In this document: in pieces, positions 6,456 to 14,430 of the stretch | Layout: each line of letters opens with the position of its first letter | How positions within the stretch are numbered: the first letter of the stretch is position 1 | IMG/VR virus record: IMGVR_UViG_3300030107_005819 | Location: 1 to 55,980 of that record | Length of the DNA: 55,980 nt | Reading direction: 5' to 3' (one strand) | Origin: a virus | The notes under the pieces: model-generated | Database searches by the model: none | What the model was told of the DNA's origin: nothing | What the model saw: the letters and a program-made list of their open reading frames with translations, nothing else | Position numbers and translations under genes: made by a program

Positions 6456-6605
6456 TCAAACATCTGCCTTGCTCCACTTATAAGTTCGGCAAGCTCGCTT
6501 AGAGGCTCGTTTCTTCTTATCCCCGTGGTTTCCTGCTCCACTTCGAGTGAAGGCATGGACCGCCAGCCAATTACGGCGAGAAATCTTTTTCTTCTTTTTC
6601 TTCAT
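6456..6605 (-). CDS. Small basic protein, unknown
   Basis: This 49-residue protein begins with six lysines in seven residues and contains NWLAVHAFTRSG and GDKKKRASKR. Similar short Lys/Arg-rich proteins with an N-terminal hydrophobic patch recur in tailed phages (possibly related to DUF7230), but I cannot confirm the family. It is the first gene after the promoter at 6615-6643. Confidence 0.65.
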   Translation of the reverse strand: MKKKKKKISRRNWLAVHAFTRSGAGNHGDKKKRASKRACRTYKWSKADV

Positions 6606-6614
6606 GATTTTCTA

Positions 6615-6643
6615 ACGATATCACATATATCATAATTTGTCAA
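6615..6643 (-). promoter_or_regulatory. Sigma-70 promoter for the small basic gene
   Basis: TTGACA (6638-6643), 17-base spacer, extended -10 TATCGT (6615-6620). The -10 is weaker than its siblings. Confidence 0.65.
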
Positions 6644-6649
6644 GGGCTT

Positions 6650-6880
6650 TTATTCAAAAGTTCCCCTATATGTCCCTTGATACTTGGGACGGGGGACCGG
6701 CGAGTGTTGAGCCTGGGAGTTGTCCACTTTTTTTATTTTCTTTCCCAGGTCATCACGAAACTTCCGAAGCTCATCGTGAATGGATTCTGGACACACTAAC
6801 GAAACCCTTGAGAGGGTTTCGATATCTTCGTGGATTTCTTTTAAAAGACTTAGAGCATCCTGATAAGGCGAGTTAGACAT
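6650..6880 (-). CDS. Unknown 76-aa helical protein
   Basis: The protein has a predicted helical N-terminal half (SLLKEIHEDIETLSRVS) and a Pro/Arg-rich end (QHSPVPRPKYQGTY). The start overlaps the upstream gene by 8 bases and has a GAGG ribosome-binding site. No family is recognised. Confidence 0.7.
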   Translation of the reverse strand: MSNSPYQDALSLLKEIHEDIETLSRVSLVCPESIHDELRKFRDDLGKKIKKVDNSQAQHSPVPRPKYQGTYRGTFE

Positions 6881-7124
6881 TTTTTCCTCTTTGTTTAAAA
6901 TCTACCTTAATAACATTGCTATCTTTTTCGACGACTCGAAGGGATAACTTCTTCGACTTTTGTCTTGAAATCTCTGCAGCTATAGCTAAACTCTGATAGA
7001 TCCCTTCGGCGTCTTTGTGTAGATCGGTGATGTCCATGAAGTTAATCAGCATCTCCAAATCCTCGGCCAGCACCTTGTAACAAATGCTTAATCCTTCTGT
7101 GGTGTCAATAGGTGGTCTTTCCAT
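6873..7124 (-). CDS. Unknown 83-aa protein
   Basis: This is a mostly helical protein (LSICYKVLAEDLEMLINFM) with a basic C-terminus. A TATAGT lies only a few bases before the ATG but lacks a -35 box, so its transcription start is unclear. It overlaps the next gene by 8 bases. Function unknown. Confidence 0.65.
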   Translation of the reverse strand: MERPPIDTTEGLSICYKVLAEDLEMLINFMDITDLHKDAEGIYQSLAIAAEISRQKSKKLSLRVVEKDSNVIKVDFKQRGKNV

Positions 7125-7163
7125 AATACTATAAATATACTCTACTTTTCTTATTTTTTAAAG

Positions 7164-7280
7164 TTATTTTTTTTCGCTCAGTTCTCGACGTAACTTAATG
7201 ACTGCTGGGATGCCACAGAGAAGAAGACACGACCATAACAGCAGCAGTGCAGCCCCGATTGTAAACTCCCAGCCCGACAT
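7164..7280 (-). CDS. Tiny single-pass membrane protein
   Basis: This 38-residue ORF starts at an ATG coupled to the stop of the upstream gene, with GGAGG before it. It has one Leu/Cys-rich transmembrane segment (IGAALLLLWSCLLLCGIPAV) and a charged tail. No family is recognised. Confidence 0.55.
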   Translation of the reverse strand: MSGWEFTIGAALLLLWSCLLLCGIPAVIKLRRELSEKK

Positions 7281-7786
7281 CAAGCAGCCTCCGCTGGGAG
7301 GCTGGCTATAATGTTGTCTTGTCTCCACCGGATGGTTCCCGGTTTCACCTTGGTTGTCTGGTATTTGCCATCCACAAAGATGGTCATTTCATTTCGGCCA
7401 ACCGATACAACAAGACAGTGGCGCTTATTAAGAGTCACTAGGCTCCCGACCGGAGGCATCTCGGAGTCAACCTCGAAAGGAACTTCTAGTTTATGATAAA
7501 CCTTCTTCTGCCCCTCCACAGCATAACATCCCTGCTTAGTCTTTTTGAAGACCTGAGTTACCTTCTTCGGCTTTGCCGTCATTGAGGCAAATTGCTCCGC
7601 CTCAACCTCAAAGGTGTTTTTTCCTTTCTTCTTACAAGACAACACCCTCAGAACAATCGAGCGATACCTGGGGAAGCTGACTCCTACGTGAGCGCCGCCG
7701 TCACCTGACATCTGTACATGACTCTCTAGTTTCTTGTAGGAAACTCCGAAGCACCATTTCTTAAGAAGTATATCACCTTTTTTCAT
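7280..7786 (-). CDS. Unknown 168-aa beta-rich protein
   Basis: The start MKKGDILLKKW echoes the GDLV proteins. A C-terminal part with PPVGSLVTLNKRHCLVVSVGRNEMTIFVDG looks like a second SH3-like barrel, so this could be a double-barrel relative of the family. It is Lys-rich. It has its own promoter at 7817-7845. Function unknown. Confidence 0.7.
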   Translation of the reverse strand: MKKGDILLKKWCFGVSYKKLESHVQMSGDGGAHVGVSFPRYRSIVLRVLSCKKKGKNTFEVEAEQFASMTAKPKKVTQVFKKTKQGCYAVEGQKKVYHKLEVPFEVDSEMPPVGSLVTLNKRHCLVVSVGRNEMTIFVDGKYQTTKVKPGTIRWRQDNIIASLPAEAA

Positions 7787-7816
7787 TTTTATGTCTCTCT
7801 ATTAAGTTATGTTTAT

Positions 7817-7845
7817 ACTATAACAAATATATTATTCTTTGTCAA
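7817..7845 (-). promoter_or_regulatory. Sigma-70 promoter inside the end of the upstream gene
   Basis: TTGACA (7840-7845), 17-base spacer, TATAGT (7817-7822) with extended TG. The codons for LDKE and the stop of the upstream membrane protein gene overlap it. Confidence 0.85.
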
Positions 7846-7978
7846 GTATTTTTCTGGTGCTCTCAACAAAGTCTTCCATGCTGGCCTCTAGTCGTCCGAA
7901 GGTGTGCCCCAGTCGATATATAACGACCGTGTAAACAGCCAGTATCCCCATTGTGAGAGGGAGTATTAAGTATTCCAT
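7832..7978 (-). CDS. Small single-pass membrane protein
   Basis: This 48-residue ORF has an AGGAG ribosome-binding site. A hydrophobic N-terminus (YLILPLTMGILAVYTVVIY) is followed by a charged tail ending KILDKE. The final codons form the next promoter's -35 box, an ending shared with the 3358-3726 gene. Confidence 0.6.
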   Translation of the reverse strand: MEYLILPLTMGILAVYTVVIYRLGHTFGRLEASMEDFVESTRKILDKE

Positions 7979-7987
7979 TGTATTCTC

Positions 7988-9064
7988 CTATAATGCTAAT
8001 GCTTGTTGAATCAGTTTGAACCTTTCATTTTCGCTCACCACGGCTTCGACCTCGGATGGTTTAACAATGAGAAGCTCCTTCTTGGCAAAACGCTTGGTTC
8101 CTGACATCTGATATGTCATGTCAATATATTTGAAATCTGTAAAATCTTTATAAAGTTTCTTAATCGACGGGTTGTTATCATAAGACATGACGAACCCTCC
8201 CTTGTGTTCTCTAAGGACTTCGACCAGCTTGTCATGATCGAATCCCTTGTGGTGTTCCCCGTTCTCTCCATAGTAATAACTCACCGTGTCTTTGTAAGGT
8301 GGATCTAGGTATAAAAAATCGTTCTGGTGCTTAGGTATGATATCAAAACAGTCTCCCCATTCCATCGAAAGATTGGGGTTATAATAGTCCCGAACCTTTT
8401 CGAGGCCCACTGTCCTGTATTCTGCTCGGGATAAGTACGTTGAGCAGCCAATCTTCCCGCTGTAAGAACCCTTGATACACACATAGAATGCCCACGCTCG
8501 GGTAAACTTATCCGGGGAGTTCAAGAGGGGCAAATAAGATTTATAATTATCACTGTTTACTGTTGCCGCGGCATGGCAAATATCTAAATCGAGCAACTCC
8601 GATGGGTCTTTGGCTTTTTTCTTTGTCTTTGCCTTGTCCAAGACTTTTATTTTCTTTTTCTTTTTTTCTCCGTCCGGAGTTTCTATTTCAACCTCCTCAG
8701 TGAGCCAATAGACGCCTGTATGGAGAATCGGTTCCCCGTTAGGATCGAGCTTTATAACCCGTTCGTCTTCAACATTCAACGGATAATGTTTCATAAGCTC
8801 GGAATACAATCGTTGAGGGCCATAGGGCTCCTGAAGGATCTCCCAAAAGTCAGCCAGCGGTTTATAAAAATCATAGCCTTTAACTTCAACGCCCATCGAG
8901 GCCAAAAGCATCTCAGTCGAGCCGCCTCCGAAGAAGGGGCTCACTAACTTGGTCATGCTGGGGTTGACCTCAAAGATATGTTTTATTATTTCTTTCTTGA
9001 CCCTGTTCTTCCCGCCAGCATAACGATACAGCGAGTGGTCAGTAAGTTTTACAGTTTCAGTCAA
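7988..9064 (-). CDS. DNA adenine N6-methyltransferase, D12/Dam class
   Basis: This 358-residue protein has an N-terminal AdoMet-binding segment (YAGGKNRVKK, then SPFFGGGSTE) and the catalytic DPPY motif, both typical of D12-class adenine methylases. A Lys-rich insertion lies at about residues 120-150. The start is TTG at 9064 behind AGGAG. A ParB-like gene precedes it, and the two are separated by a terminator and a promoter. Self-modification against host restriction is the likely role; the target site is unknown. Confidence 0.85.
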   Translation of the reverse strand: MTETVKLTDHSLYRYAGGKNRVKKEIIKHIFEVNPSMTKLVSPFFGGGSTEMLLASMGVEVKGYDFYKPLADFWEILQEPYGPQRLYSELMKHYPLNVEDERVIKLDPNGEPILHTGVYWLTEEVEIETPDGEKKKKKIKVLDKAKTKKKAKDPSELLDLDICHAAATVNSDNYKSYLPLLNSPDKFTRAWAFYVCIKGSYSGKIGCSTYLSRAEYRTVGLEKVRDYYNPNLSMEWGDCFDIIPKHQNDFLYLDPPYKDTVSYYYGENGEHHKGFDHDKLVEVLREHKGGFVMSYDNNPSIKKLYKDFTDFKYIDMTYQMSGTKRFAKKELLIVKPSEVEAVVSENERFKLIQQALAL

Positions 9065-9086
9065 TATATTCTCCTAATATATTGTT

Positions 9087-9115
9087 AGTGTAACATAGTT
9101 GGACTAGTTTGTCAA
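9087..9115 (-). promoter_or_regulatory. Sigma-70 promoter for the methylase
   Basis: TTGACA (9110-9115), 17-base spacer with TG, then TACACT (9087-9092). It directly follows the T-tract of the terminator at 9118-9147. Confidence 0.75.
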
Positions 9116-9117
9116 CT

Positions 9118-9147
9118 AAAAAAAGGGACAGTTTTAAGACGTGTCCC
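9118..9147 (-). terminator. Rho-independent terminator after the ParB-like gene
   Basis: On the minus strand GGGACA, an 11-base loop and TGTCCC are followed by seven T. It lies 15 bases after the stop of the ParB-like gene and ends two bases before the next -35 box. Confidence 0.75.
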
Positions 9148-9161
9148 AGGTCATCGAATCC

Positions 9162-10250
9162 CTAATACTCAGATATGGGAATCAGTTTCACGGCCTGTAA
9201 ATTATGACCAGCCGCCTTTTGAGGAACAGCCCCAATAATCCTCCAGGGTCGGCCCGCTCCAACAGATGGGGGCTTAATTTCAATAAGATCACCCACGATA
9301 TTGTTCGCCAGCATGATGGCTGCCTTATAATAAGTTTCAAGTTGTTGCTCAAAATCTACGATTGCCTGGGTGGCAACCGCCGGGTCATATGCGTTGGTAT
9401 AAAGAATAATCTCTACCGGATCTGTTGCCGTGTTGAGGGCCGGTACGATGTGGTTACACCACGCTCGGGCCGAATAAGTCTCACTATCAACACACATTAG
9501 AATCCTTCCTTTGCTCAGTGAATATTCGTCTTTTTGACCACACCATTTTTCCCAGTCTTTTCGGGACCGACGAAGCAATACACTAGCGGGGGAGCCCTGT
9601 GAAGCAACTTGAAAAATCTTATTAGCAATCTGAGTAACTTTTCGAGGAGTAAACCAGTCTTCTATCTCAATGTCGGCGTAGAGCCAGTCTTTTATAGCCG
9701 CTTTGCTTACTTCTAGTTCTCCTACCGAACACAGGTGTATTCCCGCCTCCATAAAATCCCCCATTTTAGCAGGGTTGGCTGGGGGATGCCAGTTGCTTTT
9801 CAGTCCATTTGTGACTGTATTCCGGGTTGAATCATCCTCATAGTCATACACGGCGACGGGACAATATCGCTCACCTTTAGCAATCAGTGTAAGGATTCGG
9901 GTGCGGCCATCCCTCTCTTTGCCATCAGTCCCGATACATGGGGGAGTATACGAAGTGTCCCACCCTTCTTTCTCCAAAGCCATTCCCATGGACTCTTGGC
10001 TCTCTTCCATTTTTTCGTGGTCCGAGCGAATACCCAGATTCCAGAACTCGGGATCGTTCACGTTGATGGTGCTTAAATCGAGCCACTCAAAGTATCGAAA
10101 AGTAGCGTCTTTTTGGTCACGAGGAGTCATGTATTCATAATCCTCTAAATTCACCATCTTACCGAACATCTCTCGTTGTTTGGGACCCTTAATCTTTTTC
10201 TTCTTTTTTAGCTTCCCTGGATGGGGAACGATAGTACTTTGTTTTTTCAT
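9162..10250 (-). CDS. ParB-like domain protein
   Basis: This 362-residue protein has a basic start (KLKKKKKIKG). Residues around 100-137 (IGTDGKERDGRTRILTLI, then CPVAVYDYED) fit the ParB/sulfiredoxin-like N-terminal domain, in which a DGRTR-type loop binds phosphate or nucleotide. The remaining two thirds are unrecognised. ParB-like domains often accompany phage adenine methylases, and a methylase gene lies directly downstream. A 9-base inverted repeat sits in its leader. Role in modification is inference. Confidence 0.6.
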   Translation of the reverse strand: MKKQSTIVPHPGKLKKKKKIKGPKQREMFGKMVNLEDYEYMTPRDQKDATFRYFEWLDLSTINVNDPEFWNLGIRSDHEKMEESQESMGMALEKEGWDTSYTPPCIGTDGKERDGRTRILTLIAKGERYCPVAVYDYEDDSTRNTVTNGLKSNWHPPANPAKMGDFMEAGIHLCSVGELEVSKAAIKDWLYADIEIEDWFTPRKVTQIANKIFQVASQGSPASVLLRRSRKDWEKWCGQKDEYSLSKGRILMCVDSETYSARAWCNHIVPALNTATDPVEIILYTNAYDPAVATQAIVDFEQQLETYYKAAIMLANNIVGDLIEIKPPSVGAGRPWRIIGAVPQKAAGHNLQAVKLIPISEY

Positions 10251-10279
10251 GATAATCTCCTGTTGTAAAAAACGATTGG

Positions 10280-10314
10280 GAGCATCTCGGTTGCTAATAG
10301 CGGGTGAGATGCTC
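10280..10314 (-). promoter_or_regulatory. Perfect 9-base inverted repeat in the ParB-like leader
   Basis: GAGCATCTC and GAGATGCTC (arms 10306-10314 and 10280-10288) are separated by 17 bases and lie between the promoter and the ribosome-binding site. It could form a leader hairpin or be a protein-binding site; there is no T-tract, so it is not a classical terminator. Confidence 0.6.
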
Positions 10315-10327
10315 GTTATCTTCTTAT

Positions 10328-10356
10328 AATATACTACACCACATTTTATTTGTTAA
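10328..10356 (-). promoter_or_regulatory. Sigma-70 promoter for the ParB-like gene
   Basis: TTAACA (10351-10356), 17-base spacer, TATATT (10328-10333). The leader before the start at 10250 is about 70 bases. Confidence 0.65.
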
Positions 10357-10361
10357 GTGTT

Positions 10362-11783
10362 TTATTCTTTTTTTTCTTCAGCGTCAGAATAAATAAAAAC
10401 TGGAGACTTCTTGTTTTCAATTGTGTCGGCTGAAATAACCACTTCACTCAAGTTGTCCTGAGAAGGGGCCTCATACATTGCTTCGAGCATGACCTCTTCC
10501 AGAATGGCTCTCAAAGCTCGGGCACCTGTCTTTCGTTTGAAGGCTTCTTCAGCAATGGCCCCGTAAGCATCGTCTGTAAACGTGAGATCGACCCCATCCA
10601 TCTTGAGAAGGTGGGTGTATTGCTTGACGATGGCGTCCTTTGGCTCCGTAAGAATCTTTTGGATTGCATCTTTTGTCAGAGCCGCTAACGATGCCACCAC
10701 GGGAACTCGACCAATAAACTCAGGAATGATTCCGAATTTAACCAAGTCTTGTGGAAGGGCATCAGCAAAGATGTTGTTGTAATCAATCTGCTGGGCCTCA
10801 ATTTTGGCACCAAAGCCAATGTTTTTACTTCCCACTCGCTGACCAATAATCTCTTCGAGTCCAGTAAACGCTCCTCCGCAAATGAAGAGGATATTCTTGG
10901 TGTCAATTTTCATGGTTTCTTGGTTGGGGTGTTTTCGCCCGCCCTTTGGGGGCACGTTTGCCACGGTGCCCTCGATCAATTTAAGGAGAGCCTGTTGTAC
11001 TCCCTCTCCCGAAACATCTCGGGTAGTGGAGGCATTTTCTCCTTTCTTGGTAATTTTATCAATCTCGTCAATATAAATAATTCCTTGCTCGGTGAGATCA
11101 ATATCTTCGCCTGACTCTTGATAAAGTCTAAGGAGGATGTTTTCCACGTCTTCACCGACGTAACCGGCTTCGGTCAACGAAGTGGCGTCAGCTACTGCCA
11201 GGGGGACGTTTAGGGCTTTAGCAAGGGTTCGGGCCAACAAAGTCTTTCCACAGCCTGTGGGGCCAAGCAGAAGGACATTGGACTTGGAAATCTCCACCGC
11301 TTCATCGTCGGCATCTTTTTTCCTTCGGCGACCTTTCTTATCGTTTCTTTCAAGCTCGGTCTGTAATCTTTTATAATGATTATAAACTGCCACAGAGAGA
11401 ATCTTTTTAGCCTCTTCTTGTCCCACCACATATTGATTAAGGTGTTCGTGAAGTTCTTTAGGTGTCTTCAGTTCAATGTCTTCTCGCTTCCGAGAAGCGG
11501 GACCATCGTCTTCGATAATCTCTTGACACAAGTCAACACATTCGTCACAAATATAGGAGGATGGACCGGCAATCAGCTTAGTGACTTCGTAGCGTGATTT
11601 ACCACAAAAAGAACATTGAAGTTCCCTTTCTTCCTTATCTGACATCAAAAGCACCTTGTCATCGGTGCTGAGACCCAGGACGACACAGAGAGCATGAGCA
11701 AGCTCCTCTCTCCCTTTTTCACTTTGAAGAGAAGTCTGCTCGGCGGCGAACTTTTCTAATACTTTTAAAATTTCTTGTTTCAT
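10362..11783 (-). CDS. clpX: ATP-dependent Clp protease unfoldase ClpX
   Basis: This is a full-length ClpX of 473 residues. The zinc domain uses C57, C60, C79 and C82. Walker A GPTGCGKT is at 174-181, the pore loop GYVG at 207-210, Walker B IIYIDE at 235-240, the RKH loop at 283-285 and the ClpP-docking IGF loop at 322-324. Everything needed to unfold substrates and feed ClpP is present. An N-terminal extension of about 47 residues precedes the usual start; an internal ATG at 11642 with a good ribosome-binding site would give the standard form. A phage ClpP is encoded at 24762-25460. Confidence 0.95.
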   Translation of the reverse strand: MKQEILKVLEKFAAEQTSLQSEKGREELAHALCVVLGLSTDDKVLLMSDKEERELQCSFCGKSRYEVTKLIAGPSSYICDECVDLCQEIIEDDGPASRKREDIELKTPKELHEHLNQYVVGQEEAKKILSVAVYNHYKRLQTELERNDKKGRRRKKDADDEAVEISKSNVLLLGPTGCGKTLLARTLAKALNVPLAVADATSLTEAGYVGEDVENILLRLYQESGEDIDLTEQGIIYIDEIDKITKKGENASTTRDVSGEGVQQALLKLIEGTVANVPPKGGRKHPNQETMKIDTKNILFICGGAFTGLEEIIGQRVGSKNIGFGAKIEAQQIDYNNIFADALPQDLVKFGIIPEFIGRVPVVASLAALTKDAIQKILTEPKDAIVKQYTHLLKMDGVDLTFTDDAYGAIAEEAFKRKTGARALRAILEEVMLEAMYEAPSQDNLSEVVISADTIENKKSPVFIYSDAEEKKE

Positions 11784-11853
11784 TTTTTACCCGTGTTAAT
11801 AAAAGTGGGCAGTTTGTTGACATACCCAGGTCAAATAGAGAACGGAGTTGTGC

Positions 11854-12048
11854 CTAAGACTGCTCCACAGGTTGTAACCTGGGCATCAAGCCTCGTTCAC
11901 TCAGATACTTCTTGTATTCTTCAATTTGTTCGGCAGTTGCTTGTTCAAGCTCATTGGCCTTTTCTTCAGAACCACAAGGGATAACTTCTCCGTTGGACAT
12001 TTCTATATACCATTTACCCTCTAAGATATCATAATATGAAACCGCCAT
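11854..12048 (-). CDS. Unknown 64-aa protein
   Basis: The protein reads MAVSYYDILEGKWYIEM then NGEVIPCGSEEKANELE and has a helical second half. The AGGAGG ribosome-binding site is strong. No domain is recognised. It precedes clpX by 70 bases that hold no convincing promoter. Confidence 0.65.
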   Translation of the reverse strand: MAVSYYDILEGKWYIEMSNGEVIPCGSEEKANELEQATAEQIEEYKKYLSERGLMPRLQPVEQS

Positions 12049-12070
12049 TGGATTATCCTCCTATTAGTAA

Positions 12071-12208
12071 CTATCGTTCGGCTTTGCTTTTAGACATAAA
12101 ATATAGTGTCCCGATCAATCCAGTGGCGAAACCCAGAACAAAGCACGAGCCTGCCACTAGACCCCAGAAGAGGTCGGGATTACTGAATACTAATTCTTGA
12201 ATAAACAT
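12071..12208 (-). CDS. Tiny single-pass membrane protein
   Basis: This 45-residue ORF has a GGAG ribosome-binding site and one long hydrophobic segment (FWGLVAGSCFVLGFATGLIG) followed by a basic tail (SKSKAER). It is the first gene after the promoter at 12215-12243. Confidence 0.6.
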   Translation of the reverse strand: MFIQELVFSNPDLFWGLVAGSCFVLGFATGLIGTLYFMSKSKAER

Positions 12209-12214
12209 ATCTCC

Positions 12215-12243
12215 ATCCTATCAAATTATTTATCATTTGTCAA
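12215..12243 (-). promoter_or_regulatory. Sigma-70 promoter inside the end of the upstream gene
   Basis: TTGACA (12238-12243), 17-base spacer, extended -10 TAGGAT (12215-12220). It overlaps the last codons of the 12226-12495 gene. Confidence 0.7.
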
Positions 12244-12495
12244 GTCTACTTCTGAAACTATTTCTAAACATGCCTCGGGAGAACTATAGGCGGCCACTTT
12301 GGGATACTGTTCATGAAACCATTTAACAAAGACTCGATTCACAGTTTCACTTCCTCCCCCATTTAGAGGATAGGTCACTTCGTCAAGGGCACACACTATC
12401 CCCACAATTTTCCTCTGGGGTCGTCGCCACTCGGGCATCCCGAGAGTAACCAGTGTGCCGGGCTGCCAGCGACTCCTAAAGTACTCACTTGCCAA
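12226..12495 (-). CDS. Small SH3-like protein related to the GDLV family
   Basis: This 89-residue protein starts at TTG 12495 with a GGGAGGGAG ribosome-binding site. The sequence WQPGTLVTLGMPEW, then KIVGIVCALDE, VFVKWFHE and LEIVSEVD follows the same strand order as the array proteins, including the LEIVSE segment near the end. The end overlaps the next promoter. Function unknown. Confidence 0.7.
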   Translation of the reverse strand: MASEYFRSRWQPGTLVTLGMPEWRRPQRKIVGIVCALDEVTYPLNGGGSETVNRVFVKWFHEQYPKVAAYSSPEACLEIVSEVDLTNDK

Positions 12496-12763
12496 TAATT
12501 TCTCTCCCTCCCCGAATATGGGGATTCATGGGTTCCTGTTGCCAGCATCGTAACACGTCTTCCATGAGGGCCTCATTGATCTCTTCGAGGCGATCATTCT
12601 CTTCCTGAAGCCAGACGGCGTGTTCATAAAGGGGCTTACACCCCTTCTTCAGATTTTCAATGCACCCAGCAATGTCCTTTGCTCCAAGATTGTATCCCAC
12701 GACTAAACTGAGTGGGCCAACCATGATAGTAATAACCATTACAAATAAAAGTCTTTTAACCAT
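12485..12763 (-). CDS. Small membrane-anchored protein
   Basis: I start this at ATG 12763 (AAGGAG ribosome-binding site), giving 92 residues; an upstream in-frame extension overlaps thymidine kinase. An N-terminal hydrophobic segment (LLFVMVITIMVGPLSLVVGY) is followed by a charged helical domain with three cysteines (AGCIENLKKGC ... LRC). It could be a spanin-like or other envelope protein, but the gene context gives no support for lysis. Confidence 0.6.
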   Translation of the reverse strand: MVKRLLFVMVITIMVGPLSLVVGYNLGAKDIAGCIENLKKGCKPLYEHAVWLQEENDRLEEINEALMEDVLRCWQQEPMNPHIRGGREIIGK

Positions 12764-13301
12764 TGTTTTCTCCTTTCCAATGTTTTCTACATCTGGCCTC
12801 ATAGTGGTTGTGTTCGCCAACCAAAACTTGTCCGTCAATATTAGATTTTCTAAAGGTGTGAGTGGCATCCGACCCACAAACCTCACAAACGGCGGTCAGC
12901 TTCGTAACTTGCTCTGCCATCGCCATAATATCTCCCATAGGCCCAAAAGGAATACCATCCGAGTCCATATCCAGCCCAGCCACCAGTACTCGTTTACCGG
13001 CCCCAACGAGCTTTACCACCACAGCAAGCAGTTGGTCACTAAAAAACTGAGCTTCGTCGATTGCAACGATGGAGGTTTCTTCCCCCACTAAATTAAAGAT
13101 AGCGTTACACGTTTGGATGGGCTCACATTTCATCTTTCTGCCCACATGACTCACAACCTCGTCTTCGGAATACCTGTTGTCTGTGGCTGGTTTAAAAAGC
13201 TGAAAATAGGTTTTAGCGATCTCTGCTCGCTTCAGCCTTCTCATTAGTTCTTCGGATTTTCCCGAAAACATTGGACCACAAATTACTTCAATTCTTCCCA
13301 T
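12756..13301 (-). CDS. tdk: Thymidine kinase
   Basis: This 181-residue TK1-type kinase phosphorylates thymidine to dTMP in the salvage pathway. The P-loop GPMFSGKS is at residues 8-15 and a Walker B-like VAIDEAQFF follows at about 79-87. Cysteines near residue 139-142 (CEVCG) and the C-terminus form the usual zinc site. Length fits the family. It has an AGGAG ribosome-binding site and overlaps the next gene by 8 bases. Confidence 0.93.
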   Translation of the reverse strand: MGRIEVICGPMFSGKSEELMRRLKRAEIAKTYFQLFKPATDNRYSEDEVVSHVGRKMKCEPIQTCNAIFNLVGEETSIVAIDEAQFFSDQLLAVVVKLVGAGKRVLVAGLDMDSDGIPFGPMGDIMAMAEQVTKLTAVCEVCGSDATHTFRKSNIDGQVLVGEHNHYEARCRKHWKGENNG

Positions 13302-13302
13302 T

Positions 13303-13911
13303 TTATCTCCTGTATGTTTTTAATACTCTTTCTTCAACCAAAATAGTCTCTTCGGTTCCCACTAAGAGAAGTTTATATAGTTTAGCTCCTTTTGCCGCTG
13401 TTTTAACGGATCCAGCATGAGTTTCCAAAACCAAGGCGGCTTTGGGACTGCCATGTGAATGAAGAACTCGGTAAGGGATTTTCCCTGATCGGAACTTTAC
13501 AAACTCTCCCACTTTATATTTAGGCTCTGAACGGGTCTCTTCGATTACTCGCTTGGCATACTTGTTCGTACACATAGCCCTGTATTGTTTTTCAGTGGGG
13601 ATGAAGTCTTCCGAATTCACGACACTAGAAGCTAACTCCAGAAAGTACCCAGTGCTGTAGCGGCCCGAAGCCTCCAAATAATAAGTGGCACAGATTTTAG
13701 CAATCTCCCTCTTCTCAGAATCATAAGACTCTTCCCACTCTCGCTTACGAACTTGGGCTTCCTCACAATAATCCTCATAAATACTACTCCAGTACTTCTC
13801 TTGATTGGATGTTAGATATCCCTTTTCTTTGTGAAACGCTTTTATACTTTCAACGAACTCTCTCTTCCGAGAGGGAAGGTCTGTGTTGGCTAAAACTTCA
13901 TCAAACTTCAT
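13303..13911 (-). CDS. Unknown 202-aa protein
   Basis: The protein has a helical charged N-terminal part with a TSNQEKYWSSIYEDY stretch that I have seen in other phage hypotheticals. Its last 70 residues (KYKVGEFVKFRSGKIPYRVL) look SH3-like. The start overlaps the upstream gene by 11 bases. Function unknown; possibly a fusion of an unknown domain to a GDLV-type barrel. Confidence 0.65.
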   Translation of the reverse strand: MKFDEVLANTDLPSRKREFVESIKAFHKEKGYLTSNQEKYWSSIYEDYCEEAQVRKREWEESYDSEKREIAKICATYYLEASGRYSTGYFLELASSVVNSEDFIPTEKQYRAMCTNKYAKRVIEETRSEPKYKVGEFVKFRSGKIPYRVLHSHGSPKAALVLETHAGSVKTAAKGAKLYKLLLVGTEETILVEERVLKTYRR

Positions 13912-14146
13912 CTTCGTCCTTAACTTCTTTACGAACCTTCATCAGTTCAATTTTACTTGTGTCCACCAGCAATCTCCTGGTGTCTTCAAATATATAAATA
14001 TCATACCAAACTTCGTCGTCGTTGTCAAGGGTAATATACTCTTCCACTATGACAGCGGCCTTTCGGATCAGATCCGGACTGCCGGTCATATACGGACTGG
14101 TGTAACCTTTCCACCAACAAAACCAAACTAAGTCTCCAGCCCTCAT
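13901..14146 (-). CDS. GDLV-family small protein, dispersed copy
   Basis: This 81-residue protein starts MRAGDLVWFCWWKG and contains AAVIVEEYI and WYDIYIFEDT, with a final IELMKV segment similar to LEVIS. The start overlaps the upstream stop as ATGA. Function unknown. Confidence 0.7.
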   Translation of the reverse strand: MRAGDLVWFCWWKGYTSPYMTGSPDLIRKAAVIVEEYITLDNDDEVWYDIYIFEDTRRLLVDTSKIELMKVRKEVKDEDEV

Positions 14147-14430
14147 ATACTAAATACAACATCACGTATATAATCTCTAGGGCGTCCTGAGTGGTCAACG
14201 GCTCTCATAGACCAATCCCCGCCATGACTCATGTAAAAGAAGTAACGATTCGACGGCGCAATTATCGGAAATGGCTTAGCTTTCTCAATCAGAAGCATCC
14301 TCTTTGATCTTCCCACAAGGTCAGCAAATTTTTTTATTTCTTTTTTGCTGTACTCCTGATATATTCTATACTCGACTCCCGAAATCTTTACTCGGGAGTA
14401 GTCATCCTCAAATATGGGGGTGGCCGTCAT
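14143..14430 (-). CDS. Unknown 95-aa protein
   Basis: The start at ATG 14430 has a GGAG ribosome-binding site; it overlaps the upstream gene by 23 bases. The sequence contains VKISGVEYRIYQEYSKKEI and a SNRYFFYMSHGGDWSMRAV end. No family is recognised. Confidence 0.6.
   Translation of the reverse strand: MTATPIFEDDYSRVKISGVEYRIYQEYSKKEIKKFADLVGRSKRMLLIEKAKPFPIIAPSNRYFFYMSHGGDWSMRAVDHSGRPRDYIRDVVFSI

Noticed and set aside
7125-7160. TATAGT just before ATG 7124 as a promoter
   Set aside because: There is no -35 box at 16 to 18 bases, so it is likely chance in AT-rich DNA.
11784-11853. Possible promoter for clpX around TTGACC
   Set aside because: No -10 lies at a usual distance; the gap holds only a short TTGAC/GTCAA repeat.
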